Below, in pieces: positions 14,901-21,300 of a DNA stretch of 23,103 nucleotides. The notes under the pieces were generated by a model that did no database searches, had not been told where the DNA came from, and worked only from the letters and a program-made list of their open reading frames with translations. Position numbers and translations under genes: made by a program. The number at the start of each line of letters is the position of its first letter. Positions within the stretch are counted from its first letter, which is position 1. The DNA comes from CAXTEJ01 sp964243295 (GTDB lineage: Bacteria; Actinomycetota; Actinomycetes; Actinomycetales; Angustibacteraceae): the NCBI GenBank assembly GCA_964243295.1, contig CAXTEJ010000051.1:1-23103 (forward strand). Reading direction: 5' to 3'.

Positions 14901-16496
14901 CTGGTCGGCAGCAACCCGCAGACCGGCGCCCAGGCCTACAGCGGCTATTGGCGTGTTGGTGGCGACAACACCTGGGGCGGGGCCTCGAGCAACTACTTCG
15001 CCGGCTCGATCGACGAGGTCGCCGTCTACTCCTTGGCGCTGAGCGCCGCTGACGTGGTGGCCCACTACAAGGCAGGCGGGGGCCAGCTGCCCAACCAGGC
15101 TCCCTCGGCCTCGTTCACCGCGGCGACCGCCGGTCTGACCGCGACACTCAACGCGTCGGCCTCCACCGACCCCGACGGCACCGTGGCGGCCTACGCCTGG
15201 ACCTTCGGTGACGGCACGACCGGCACCGGCGCCACGCCGAGCCACGCCTACGCCGCCGCCGGCACCTACACGGTGGCGCTCACCGTCACCGATGACCGCG
15301 GCCTCACCTCGTCGGTGAGCAAGCCGGTCACGGTGGTCAAGGCCAACCAGGCGCCGGTCGCAGCCTTCACGGTGGCGGCGACTGGGCTCGTGGCCACGGT
15401 GGATGCGGGCGGGTCGAGCGACCCGGATGGCAGCGTCGTCGCCTACGCCTGGAACTTCGGGGACGGTTCGACTGCCACCGGGGTCACGGCCGGCCACACC
15501 TACGCGGCGGGCGGCACGTTCCAGGTGACCCTCGCGGTCACCGATGACAAGGGCCTCACCTCGTCGGTCACCAAGCCGGTCACGGTGGTCAAGCCCAACG
15601 TCGCGCCCACGGCGTCGTTCACGGCGGCGGGCTCGGGCCTGACCGGCTCGTTCGACGGCTCGGCGTCCTCCGACAGCGATGGCTCGGTGGCGTCGTACGC
15701 CTGGTCGTTCGGTGACGGCACCACGGGCACGGGCGCCAAGCCGACCCGCACCTACGCCGCCGCCGGCACCTACCAGGTCACGCTCACCGTCACCGACGAC
15801 AGGGGGGCGACAGGTTCGACGACCCGGAGCGTGACGGTCGCCGCCCCGACGACCTACGCGACCGACGTGTTCGAGCGCGTCGTCACCGGCGGCCTCGGCA
15901 GCGCCGACACCGGCGGCGCGTGGTCGCTCAACGGAAAGGCGACCAGCTTCTCGGTCGGTGGCGGGGCCGGGCGCATCACCGCACCCACGGCCGGCATCAC
16001 TTCCTACGCCTACCTGACGGCCGTGTCGTCGGTGCAGACCGACGCGCTGGTGGACGTCTCGCTCGACAAGGCGCAGACCGGGGGCGGCACCTACGTCTCG
16101 GTCGTCGGCCGCCGCGTCGACGCCACAAACGACTACCGGGTCAAGCTGCGCTACACCGTTGACGGCAAGGTGTCGGCGTCGGCCGTCAAGACCGTGGCGG
16201 GAGTAGAGACGACGGTGGGCGCCGTCACGGTTCCGGGAGTGTCCTACGCCGCGGGCGCTGTGCTGCGGGTCCGCGTGCAGGTCACGGGCACCAACGCCAC
16301 CACGGTTCGGGCGCGCGTCTGGCCGGTCGCCGCTGCGGAGCCCACGACCTGGGCGGTCAGCGTCACCGATGCCACGACCGCACTGCAGGTGCCGGGCGGC
16401 CTCGGGCTCGCCGCCTACCTTTCGGGGTCGGCGACCAACGCGCCGATGACGGCCTCGTTCGACAACCTGGTCGTGGGGGCCCCGCTCGGTGGTTGA
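12000..16496 (+). CDS. Large secreted multidomain protein: N-terminal beta-propeller-like region, FN3-like domain, two LamG domains, three PKD domains
   Basis: The 1498-residue protein has a signal peptide with Arg-rich start and SAAA-D cleavage site near residue 35. The order is: a region of repeated blades such as RIAAYDTATGALVSSFKP, similar to delta-60/WD-type propellers (about 45-455); an FN3-like domain (about 465-560); two LamG/concanavalin A-like domains (about 566-790 and 801-1024), each with YNDG-WHQ and YVDG motifs; three PKD domains with W-FGDG (about 1034-1114, 1117-1197, 1201-1280); and a beta-rich C-terminal module common in actinobacterial PKD proteins (about 1283-1498). No LPxTG or C-terminal membrane anchor is seen, so it is probably released or non-covalently bound. 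LamG and PKD domains usually bind carbohydrate or protein ligands. ATG 12000 follows GAAGGA (11987-11992). No catalytic motif was recognised. Its stop overlaps the next glycosyltransferase gene by eight bases. Confidence 0.88.
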   Translation: MTFLLRRVPRRLASVLALCVGAATVGLVAPGSAAADTAPAAGTPATVTADPLPTVQVDGVVWTQAVSGNVVYAGGKFGTARPAGAAPGTSTVTRNNLLAYDIRTGALISSFAPDLNSDVRGLAVSPDGARLYVVGQFTAANGQTRSRIAAYDTATGALVSSFKPVLDTRANAVVATNDTVYIGGVFSAVNGVARPRLAAVRASDGALLSWAPSADLPVYALVLADAGRKVIAGGGFSTMNGTSALGLAALDPTTGATLPWNAGKVVQSYGEGTRTENGQTIGTGAAFNSLSTDGTNVYGTSYNYYGTGNIEGTFSARADTGDITWIEDCHGDTYGAFAQGGAVYTVSHAHTCGNMVDGFPETSPRTNHHALAFSTAPVNKLLRNTSGGVGDTFAGQPAPALLRWFPEPAVGSYTGQNQAGWSVTGNSQYVVMGGEFPSVDGVAQQGLVRFAAKPIAPGKSGPVVSAKTTPTVVSLTSGKARVSFLATWDRDNENLTYSVYRDGAATPTYKVTTRSTFWDRPTVGFVDSGLVPGSRHRYRVSVVDPDGNAVTTPDVYVTVSSDTSAKPYADAVLGDGAGSFWRLGEGSGTLAYDSSGFNDLTLGAGSTRATAGALTGDADAATTFDGSATAFGATASPITTPDTFTVEAWVKTTATTGGKIVGLGNAKTGGSTVYDRQIYMDNTGRLYFGVYRGGPQVITTANAYNDGAWHQVVGQLSPAGMVFYVDGVRIGRNTAVTSGDPFSGYWRVGGDSLTGWPQAPSSGYVNGSVDDVSIYPTALTAAQVGNHYATSGRTAAVTPRPADAYGQKVYDSQPDSYWRLDDAAGATTAADSSPFSSPATYVTGVTQGAPGALPAGRGTAAVFNGSTGLVVGKDLVANPRTYSQELWFNTTTTRGGKLIGFGNATTGNSSSYDRHVYMLDSGQLRFGVYTGQTVVVDSAKAYNDGTWHQLVATQSTNDGMRLYVDGALVGSNPQTGAQAYSGYWRVGGDNTWGGASSNYFAGSIDEVAVYSLALSAADVVAHYKAGGGQLPNQAPSASFTAATAGLTATLNASASTDPDGTVAAYAWTFGDGTTGTGATPSHAYAAAGTYTVALTVTDDRGLTSSVSKPVTVVKANQAPVAAFTVAATGLVATVDAGGSSDPDGSVVAYAWNFGDGSTATGVTAGHTYAAGGTFQVTLAVTDDKGLTSSVTKPVTVVKPNVAPTASFTAAGSGLTGSFDGSASSDSDGSVASYAWSFGDGTTGTGAKPTRTYAAAGTYQVTLTVTDDRGATGSTTRSVTVAAPTTYATDVFERVVTGGLGSADTGGAWSLNGKATSFSVGGGAGRITAPTAGITSYAYLTAVSSVQTDALVDVSLDKAQTGGGTYVSVVGRRVDATNDYRVKLRYTVDGKVSASAVKTVAGVETTVGAVTVPGVSYAAGAVLRVRVQVTGTNATTVRARVWPVAAAEPTTWAVSVTDATTALQVPGGLGLAAYLSGSATNAPMTASFDNLVVGAPLGG
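15301..15600 (+). repeat. Near-identical DNA between PKD domains, 252-bp period
   Basis: The segment from 15301 (starting GCCTCACCTCGTCGGT) recurs from 15553 with few changes over about 45 bases, both copies coding for the PKD end GLTSSV(S/T)KPVTVVKxN. The 252-bp offset equals one 84-residue PKD unit. High DNA identity, not just protein similarity, suggests recent duplication or gene conversion between domains 1 and 2. Confidence 0.75.
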
Positions 16497-17445
16497 GACT
16501 CCCGCGACGTCGGTCAGCACGGCCACGACGACCTCGGTCGTCGTGGCCGTGCTGACGTACCGGCGTCCCGGCGACCTGGCGGAGCTGCTGCCGCTGCTCG
16601 AGCAGCAGGTCGTCTCGGTGGCTGAGGCCTTCGTCGCCCGGGTCCTGGTCGTCGACAACGCCCCGGACGGCGGGGCCCGCTCACAGGTCGAGGCGAGCGG
16701 CGCGGGCTACGTGCACGAGCCTCGCCCCGGGATCTCAGCCGCGCGCAACCGCGCCCTCGCCGAGAGCGCCGGCGCCGACGTGCTGGTGTTCATCGACGAC
16801 GACGAGCGGCCTCACGAGCGCTGGCTGCAGGCGCTGCTGGCGACCCTGACCGCGCAGGGGGCCGTCGCAGTCGTCGGTCCGGTGGTGTCGCAGTTCGACG
16901 GCGAGCTGACCCCCTGGGTGGCCGCCGGGCGCTTCTTCGACCGGCGCCGGCTGCCGACCGGCACGGTGATCGAGGTCGCCGCCACCAACAACCTGCTGCT
17001 CGACCTGCGCTGGCTGCGCGACACCGGCCTGCGCTTCGACGAGCGCTTCGGCATCAGCGGCGGGTCCGACACGCTGTTCACCCGCGAGCTGGTGCACCGC
17101 GGTGGCCGGATGGTGTGGTGCGACGAGGCAGTCGTGGTCGACCGAGTGCCGGCCTCACGCACCGCAGCGCGTTGGGTGCTGCAGCGCGCGTTCCGCAGTG
17201 GCAACGGCTGGGCGCGCACCAGCCTGGCACTGTCGGGCAACCGCCGTGACAGGTGGCGCACCCGGGGGGTGCTGGCGGCGCGCGGTGGAGTCCGAGCGGC
17301 GGGCGGCACCGCGAGGGCGCTGCTGGGCGTCGCGACCCGCGATGCGACGCACCAGGCCAAGGGTGTACGAACGGCGCTGCGGGGAGCCGGCATGCTGACC
17401 GGCGCAGCCGGCTACGTCTACAGCGAGTATCGGCGGGCGCCGTGA
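16489..17445 (+). CDS. GT2 family glycosyltransferase (ExoM-like)
   Basis: This 318-residue GT-A enzyme contains VVVAVLTYRRP (17-27), VLVVDN (52-57), HEPRPGISAARNRAL (76-90) and the metal/nucleotide-binding acidic cluster FIDDDERP (Asp103-105). The acceptor-side motif FGISGGSDTLFTREL and WCDEAVVVDRVP follow. It would use a nucleotide sugar in the cytoplasm to extend the lipid-linked repeat unit. The GTG at 16489 is preceded by GGGGG (16475-16479) and overlaps the end of the secreted protein gene by eight bases. Its last four bases overlap the next gene. The reverse-strand gene at 20749 encodes a close paralogue of identical length. The sugar and linkage are unknown. Confidence 0.9.
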   Translation: MVETPATSVSTATTTSVVVAVLTYRRPGDLAELLPLLEQQVVSVAEAFVARVLVVDNAPDGGARSQVEASGAGYVHEPRPGISAARNRALAESAGADVLVFIDDDERPHERWLQALLATLTAQGAVAVVGPVVSQFDGELTPWVAAGRFFDRRRLPTGTVIEVAATNNLLLDLRWLRDTGLRFDERFGISGGSDTLFTRELVHRGGRMVWCDEAVVVDRVPASRTAARWVLQRAFRSGNGWARTSLALSGNRRDRWRTRGVLAARGGVRAAGGTARALLGVATRDATHQAKGVRTALRGAGMLTGAAGYVYSEYRRAP

Positions 17446-18338
17446 CCACCGGCCCCGATAGCGACGCCGAAGGCGACTACGGCACCGTCCGCTTGCTAGA
17501 AGCCACACACCTGCCGCTCGACCTGCCGGCGACGGTCCAGGTGGTCGTCGTGGACAACCCCACGGACGCCGTCGAGCGCCACGCCGTGGCGGCGCTCGCA
17601 CGGCGGAGCGGGTGGACCCTCGTGCCGGCCGAGCGCAACGACGGCTTCGGTCCGGGCGCGAATGCAGGCGCCGCGCGCGCCATCGCTGACGGGTGCGACG
17701 TCGTGGTCCTGGTCAACCCCGACGTCGAGGTCGGAGTCGACGTGCTGCTGGCGTTGGCGGCCGAGGTCCGATCACGTCCGAGGACCATGGTGGCGCCTGT
17801 GATCAGGCACGGTGACGGCCGTGCGGCGTTCATCCGCGGCGTGATCGACACGCGCACCGGAAACGTCGGGATGCGCGGCTCTGCTGATGAGCCGCTGGCG
17901 TGGCTGAGCGGTGCCGTCCTGGCCGCTCACGCCAGCCTGTGGCAGCAGCTGGGTGGCTTCAGCGGCGACTACTTCATGTACTGGGAGGACGTTGAGCTCG
18001 GCCAGCGGTGCCTCGCGGCCGGGGGTGCCCTGGTGGTGCGGGACGACCTGACCGCGGTGCACCACGTCGGAGGAACGCAGGGCGTCGGCAAGTCGCACCT
18101 GTACTTCCGCTACAACTGCCGTAACCGGCTGCTGTTCGCCGCGCGCAACCTCGAGCGCGCGACGGTGCTGCGCTGGCTGCTCGTCACCCCGCGGCAGAGC
18201 TGGGCGATCCTGCTGCGCGGGGGTGGTCGCCGGCGGCTGCTGCGTGATCCCGCTTCAGGCTGGGCAGCGCTCGTCGGCACGCTGGACGGCGGTCGTCTGG
18301 CGCTGCGGGCCGTCTTCACGCCGGCGCGTGCCCGATGA
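17442..18338 (+). CDS. GT2 family glycosyltransferase, rhamnosyltransferase-like, with a degenerate first strand
   Basis: The 298-residue product has the GT2 motifs VQVVVVDNPTDAVE (about 32-45), ERNDGFGPGANAGAARA, the DxD-equivalent LVNPDVEV (Asn92-Pro93-Asp94), LSGAVL and the catalytic-site motif FMYWEDVELGQR (Glu182-Asp183). This pattern is common in rhamnosyltransferase-type GT2 enzymes. GTG 17442 overlaps the stop of the upstream GT2 gene (GTGA). Oddly, the first beta-strand, normally VVVVxY/N, reads PDSDAEGDYGT here: the DYGT turn is kept but the hydrophobic strand is lost. Neighbouring frames contain stops, so a simple frameshift does not explain it. The nucleotide-binding fold may be weakened, or the strand may be replaced. 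Family call good, activity uncertain. Confidence 0.85.
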   Translation: MTTGPDSDAEGDYGTVRLLEATHLPLDLPATVQVVVVDNPTDAVERHAVAALARRSGWTLVPAERNDGFGPGANAGAARAIADGCDVVVLVNPDVEVGVDVLLALAAEVRSRPRTMVAPVIRHGDGRAAFIRGVIDTRTGNVGMRGSADEPLAWLSGAVLAAHASLWQQLGGFSGDYFMYWEDVELGQRCLAAGGALVVRDDLTAVHHVGGTQGVGKSHLYFRYNCRNRLLFAARNLERATVLRWLLVTPRQSWAILLRGGGRRRLLRDPASGWAALVGTLDGGRLALRAVFTPARAR

Positions 18339-19735
18339 GGCTTCCGGTCATCAGGGGCTCGATCGCGCGCGCGACCATGAGCAGTGCCGGCGCCAAGGTT
18401 GTGGTGCTGGGGTTCTCCGGTGCGGTAGCCGTCGTGACGACGCACATCATCCTGTCGCGATACGGGGTGGCGGCCTACGCCCAGTACGGTCTGCTCGCCT
18501 CCTTATCGGCGCTGCTGCCGTTCTCCGACCTGGGCATGTCCGTCGTCGTGCTCAACGCCATCTCCACCTCGACCGACGTACGGAACGACGCTGAGGTGCG
18601 GGCCAGGCTGACGAGCGTCCTGCGCGTCCTGTTGACCTCCGCCCTCGTGCTCGTGCTGGCCGGCGGGCTCGTGCAGTGGTTCGGCTGGTGGCCGAGCCTG
18701 CTCGGCAGCGGCCTCGACCCCGACCGCGGTGGCGATGTCGCGCTGGCCTGCATCGTGGTCTTCGCGCTGACCATGCCCTTCGGGGTCGGTCAGCGCATCC
18801 TCATCGGGCTGGGCCGCAACCACGTCCAGGTACTGCTGTCAGGGCTCGCAGCGCCCCTCATCCTGCTGATGGCCTTCGCGCTGCTGCACGGGGCGGGGAA
18901 CGGGCTGCTCACCATNNNNNNNNNNCTGCTGCACGTCGGGCCGTCCGCGATGGAGTTCGTCGGGGCGTTGCCGTACGTCGCCATCATGGTCGTCGCCGTC
19001 GCGACCTTCGCCCTCGCCTGGCGGGGTGTCGCCCCGCAGCTGAGCGCCGCGGTCCGCGACGTGCCCCGCCGGCGGGCGGTGCCCGGTACGCCCGTCATGA
19101 ACCTCGCGTGGCCCTCGCTGGTGCAGCTGATCGCCGTCCCGCTCTCGCTGCAGAGCGACCGGGTGCTGCTGAGCCACTTCGGCAGCACGCTGCAGCTGGC
19201 CGCCTACGGGCTCGCCGCCCAGCTGTTCGGGCTGGTGCTGCAGACCATCAACACCGCCGGCATCTCACTGTGGCCGGTCTTCGCGCGAGCTCGCGTGGAC
19301 GGCCGGATACTGGCGCCGTACAAGGCGAGTGCTGCGTTCGCGGCGGCGGCCGGCCTCGTGGCCGGAGGGCTCGCGCTGCTGCTGCCGTGGATCGTCCCCG
19401 CCATCAGCGACGGACGCGTGCGCCTCGAGCTGCCGCTTGTCGCGGCGTTCGTGCTGTATGTGTGCGTGCACGCGGCGAAGTACCCGCTGGGGATGTACAT
19501 GAATGACCTCGCCGGGCTGCGATTCCAGGTGCTTCCGATCATCCTCATGCTGCCGGCGAACGTCGGCCTGTCGGTGCTGCTCATCCCGCGCTACGGCGCG
19601 GCCGGCACGATATTCGCCTCCTGCGTGACCGTCGCGGTCTTCCAGGTTGCGACCAGCGCCTGGTATGTCCGGCGTGACCTGGCCCGCCGTCGCGCGCAGG
19701 TGCCCGAGCGGCTGGCGCCTGCGACATCGAGCTGA
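18335..19735 (+). CDS. Oligosaccharide/lipid-linked repeat-unit flippase (Wzx/MurJ-like, MOP superfamily), interrupted by an assembly gap
   Basis: A 466-codon membrane protein with about 12 to 14 hydrophobic segments and the polysaccharide-transporter pattern: an amphipathic N-terminus, SRYGVAAYAQYGLLASLSALLPFSDLGMS early on, and a second half starting PVMNLAWPSLVQLIAVPLSLQSDRVLLSHF. It would move undecaprenyl-linked repeat units across the membrane to the polymerase. The ATG at 18335 overlaps the stop of the preceding GT2 gene (ATGA). Ten unresolved bases (18916-18925) fall in the middle. The frame is open on both sides as written, but the true gap length is unknown, so the middle of the protein is not reliable. 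It ends the forward operon that begins at 12000. Confidence 0.87.
   Translation: MRLPVIRGSIARATMSSAGAKVVVLGFSGAVAVVTTHIILSRYGVAAYAQYGLLASLSALLPFSDLGMSVVVLNAISTSTDVRNDAEVRARLTSVLRVLLTSALVLVLAGGLVQWFGWWPSLLGSGLDPDRGGDVALACIVVFALTMPFGVGQRILIGLGRNHVQVLLSGLAAPLILLMAFALLHGAGNGLLTXXXXLLHVGPSAMEFVGALPYVAIMVVAVATFALAWRGVAPQLSAAVRDVPRRRAVPGTPVMNLAWPSLVQLIAVPLSLQSDRVLLSHFGSTLQLAAYGLAAQLFGLVLQTINTAGISLWPVFARARVDGRILAPYKASAAFAAAAGLVAGGLALLLPWIVPAISDGRVRLELPLVAAFVLYVCVHAAKYPLGMYMNDLAGLRFQVLPIILMLPANVGLSVLLIPRYGAAGTIFASCVTVAVFQVATSAWYVRRDLARRRAQVPERLAPATSS
18916..18925. other. Assembly gap (10 N)
   Basis: Ten consecutive N bases inside the flippase gene. Ten N is a common scaffolding placeholder, so the real distance may differ. 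The 10-base string CTGCTGCACG occurs on both sides of the gap (near 18881 and at 18926), so a repeat may have caused the break. Confidence 0.95.
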
Positions 19736-19792
19736 CGTCACCGTCGGCGTCCCGGCCTGAATGGAGCACCAGCGCGTCGGGCGCGGCACGGA

Positions 19793-20749
19793 TCACTCGG
19801 GTGCCGAGCTGCCGTAGCCCACGAGCGGCGTCCCGAACAGACCGACGAGCATGCCCCAGCCAGCGGCCAGCTCGACCTCAGCAGCAGCGCCAGCGGCCAC
19901 GTCCCGGCGGGCCCGGGAAGCCGAGACGCGCACCCCGGCGACAGCCATCCGGGCCACTGCCCGGAGGAGCAGGGCCACCTGGACGCGCAACCGCTCGGCC
20001 GGGGCAGGAGTGAGGAGCAGGGTGATGACGCACCACGTGCTGGCGGTGCGGACGGTCCGCCGCAGGGCCCAGGCGCGAGTCGCACGGTCCACGGGTACCG
20101 CCTCGTGCACCACCGCCTCGTCGCACCAGCGGATCTCGCCACCCATCAGCACGAGGCTGCGGGTGAGCATCGTGTCTTCTCCGCCGGTGAGGCCGAATCG
20201 ATCATCGAATCGCAGGTGGAGGGGCCCCACCTGGTGCAGGTCCAGCAGCAGGTTCCCGGCGCCGGCTCCACCCACCATCGTCCCCGTGGCCATCCGGCGC
20301 CGGTTGTAGACCGGGCACGCCGCGACCCAGGAGTCCACGGGGCCCTCGAACGAGGACACGACCGGGCCCGCGACCGCGGCCGGCTCCCAGCGCTGCCACG
20401 TCTCAACGAGCCGGTCCAGCCACAAGGGCTCCGGCACCTCGTCGTCATCGAGGAACACGAGGAGGTCGTCGTGGCCGGCACTGGACAGGGCGCGGTTGCG
20501 GGCTGCTGCGATCCCCGGCCGAGGCTCGTGCACGTAGGAGACCAGCGTGGAGCCGAAGGTGGTGACCGTGGAGCGGGCCGAGCCGTCGGCGTCGTTGTCG
20601 ACCACGAGGATGCGGACCTGGTGCGGCGAGGTCCCCGCCTGGCCGACGAGGCGGGGGAGCAAGGTCACCAGACGCGCCTCGCGGCGGTACGTGGCCACGG
20701 CGACGACGACGCGAAGCACGTCGGTGCGTGCAGGCTGCGGGCTGGTCAT
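19793..20749 (-). CDS. GT2 family glycosyltransferase (ExoM-like), paralogue of the gene at 16489
   Basis: The 318-residue product shows VVVAVATYRRE (14-24), ILVVDNDADGSARS (47-60), HEPRPGIAAARNRAL (74-88), FLDDDEVPEPLW (Asp101-103) and FGLTGGEDTMLTRSL, followed by WCDEAVVHEAVP. It matches the forward GT2 at 16489 motif by motif and in length, and differs clearly in the C-terminal third. It would add a sugar to the lipid-linked repeat unit. The start chosen (complement of 20747-20749) gives MTSPQPARTDVLR directly before the first strand. It has no good ribosome site of its own, but the stop of a short upstream ORF overlaps it. Longer in-frame starts at 20815 and 20809 also lack ribosome sites. 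It converges with the flippase gene across 57 bases. Confidence 0.88.
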   Translation of the reverse strand: MTSPQPARTDVLRVVVAVATYRREARLVTLLPRLVGQAGTSPHQVRILVVDNDADGSARSTVTTFGSTLVSYVHEPRPGIAAARNRALSSAGHDDLLVFLDDDEVPEPLWLDRLVETWQRWEPAAVAGPVVSSFEGPVDSWVAACPVYNRRRMATGTMVGGAGAGNLLLDLHQVGPLHLRFDDRFGLTGGEDTMLTRSLVLMGGEIRWCDEAVVHEAVPVDRATRAWALRRTVRTASTWCVITLLLTPAPAERLRVQVALLLRAVARMAVAGVRVSASRARRDVAAGAAAEVELAAGWGMLVGLFGTPLVGYGSSAPE

Positions 20750-20787
20750 GAGGACCGTGAAGCCCACGGGCGCACGTCTGACGCCAT
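20746..20787 (-). CDS. Short leader ORF, 13 codons, overlapping the GT2 start
   Basis: On the reverse strand a strong Shine-Dalgarno site GGAGGA (complement of 20794-20799) lies six bases before an ATG at 20787. That ATG opens a frame reading MASDVRPWASRSS, and its TGA (20748-20746) overlaps the GT2 ATG (20749-20747) as ATGA. This is the only good ribosome site in front of the GT2, and it is in a different frame. Translational coupling through a leader peptide is the simplest reading. The peptide resembles no attenuator I know, so its importance may lie only in coupling. Confidence 0.5.
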   Translation of the reverse strand: MASDVRPWASRSS

Positions 20788-20856
20788 CTGCATTCCTCCG
20801 GGCTAGCATCGGCATCGGTAAGCAAGCTGCTACGGACCGTACGGGAAACGAGTGTG

Positions 20857-21300
20857 ATGTCGCGGATCGGGTACGCCCCGGGGGTCTACGACCTCTTCCA
20901 TGTCGGGCACCTCAACGTGCTGCGGCGAAGCGCGGAGAGGTGCGACTACCTCGTAGCGGGCGTCGTCTCCGACGAGATGGCGCACCGCGCGAAGGGACGC
21001 CACCCCGTCATCCCGATCGACGAGCGCATCGAGATCGTCCGCAGTATCCGGTGCGTCGACGAGGCCGTCGTCGAGTCCGTCGCCGAGAAGCTCGACACCT
21101 GGCGCGCTCGCCCGTTCGACATCATCTTCAAGGGCGACGACTGGAAGGGAACCGCCAAGGGCGACAAGCTCGAGCAGGATTTCGCCTCCGTCGGCGTCGA
21201 GGTCGTCTACCTTCCCTACACCGTCCACACGTCGAGCACCCTCCTTCGGCGGGCCCTGGAGATCGCCACCGGTGAGCCGATGCCCCAGCCGCAGCCCTAG
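20857..21300 (+). CDS. Cytidylyltransferase-like protein, TagD (glycerol-3-phosphate cytidylyltransferase) type
   Basis: The 147-residue protein is a single nucleotidyltransferase domain with GVYDLFHVGHLN, whose HxGH motif (His15-His18) binds the nucleoside triphosphate, then IRCVDEAVV, FKGDDWKG and EVVYLPYTVHTSSTLLRRAL. The GDDW and the ending VVYLP followed by S/T-T closely follow TagD, which makes CDP-glycerol from CTP and glycerol-3-phosphate. The alcohol phosphate used here is not certain. ATG 20857 is chosen; the GTG three bases earlier is equally possible. It is divergent from the reverse GT2. With the CDP-alcohol phosphotransferase at 10353 it could form a two-step route: make a CDP-alcohol, then transfer the phospho-alcohol. 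Its stop shares the palindrome CTAG with the stop of the opposite kinase gene. Confidence 0.85.
   Translation: MSRIGYAPGVYDLFHVGHLNVLRRSAERCDYLVAGVVSDEMAHRAKGRHPVIPIDERIEIVRSIRCVDEAVVESVAEKLDTWRARPFDIIFKGDDWKGTAKGDKLEQDFASVGVEVVYLPYTVHTSSTLLRRALEIATGEPMPQPQP

Noticed and set aside
13155..16658. Very long reverse-strand open frame (over 1100 codons) opposite the secreted protein
   Set aside because: Its translation is low-complexity Arg/Gly/Val-rich without domains, while the forward frame encodes clear LamG and PKD domains. Long antisense frames are expected at this GC content.
17443..17500. Frameshift as the cause of the missing first strand in the GT2 at 17442
   Set aside because: Both other forward frames contain stop codons in this stretch and neither encodes a hydrophobic strand followed by a tyrosine.
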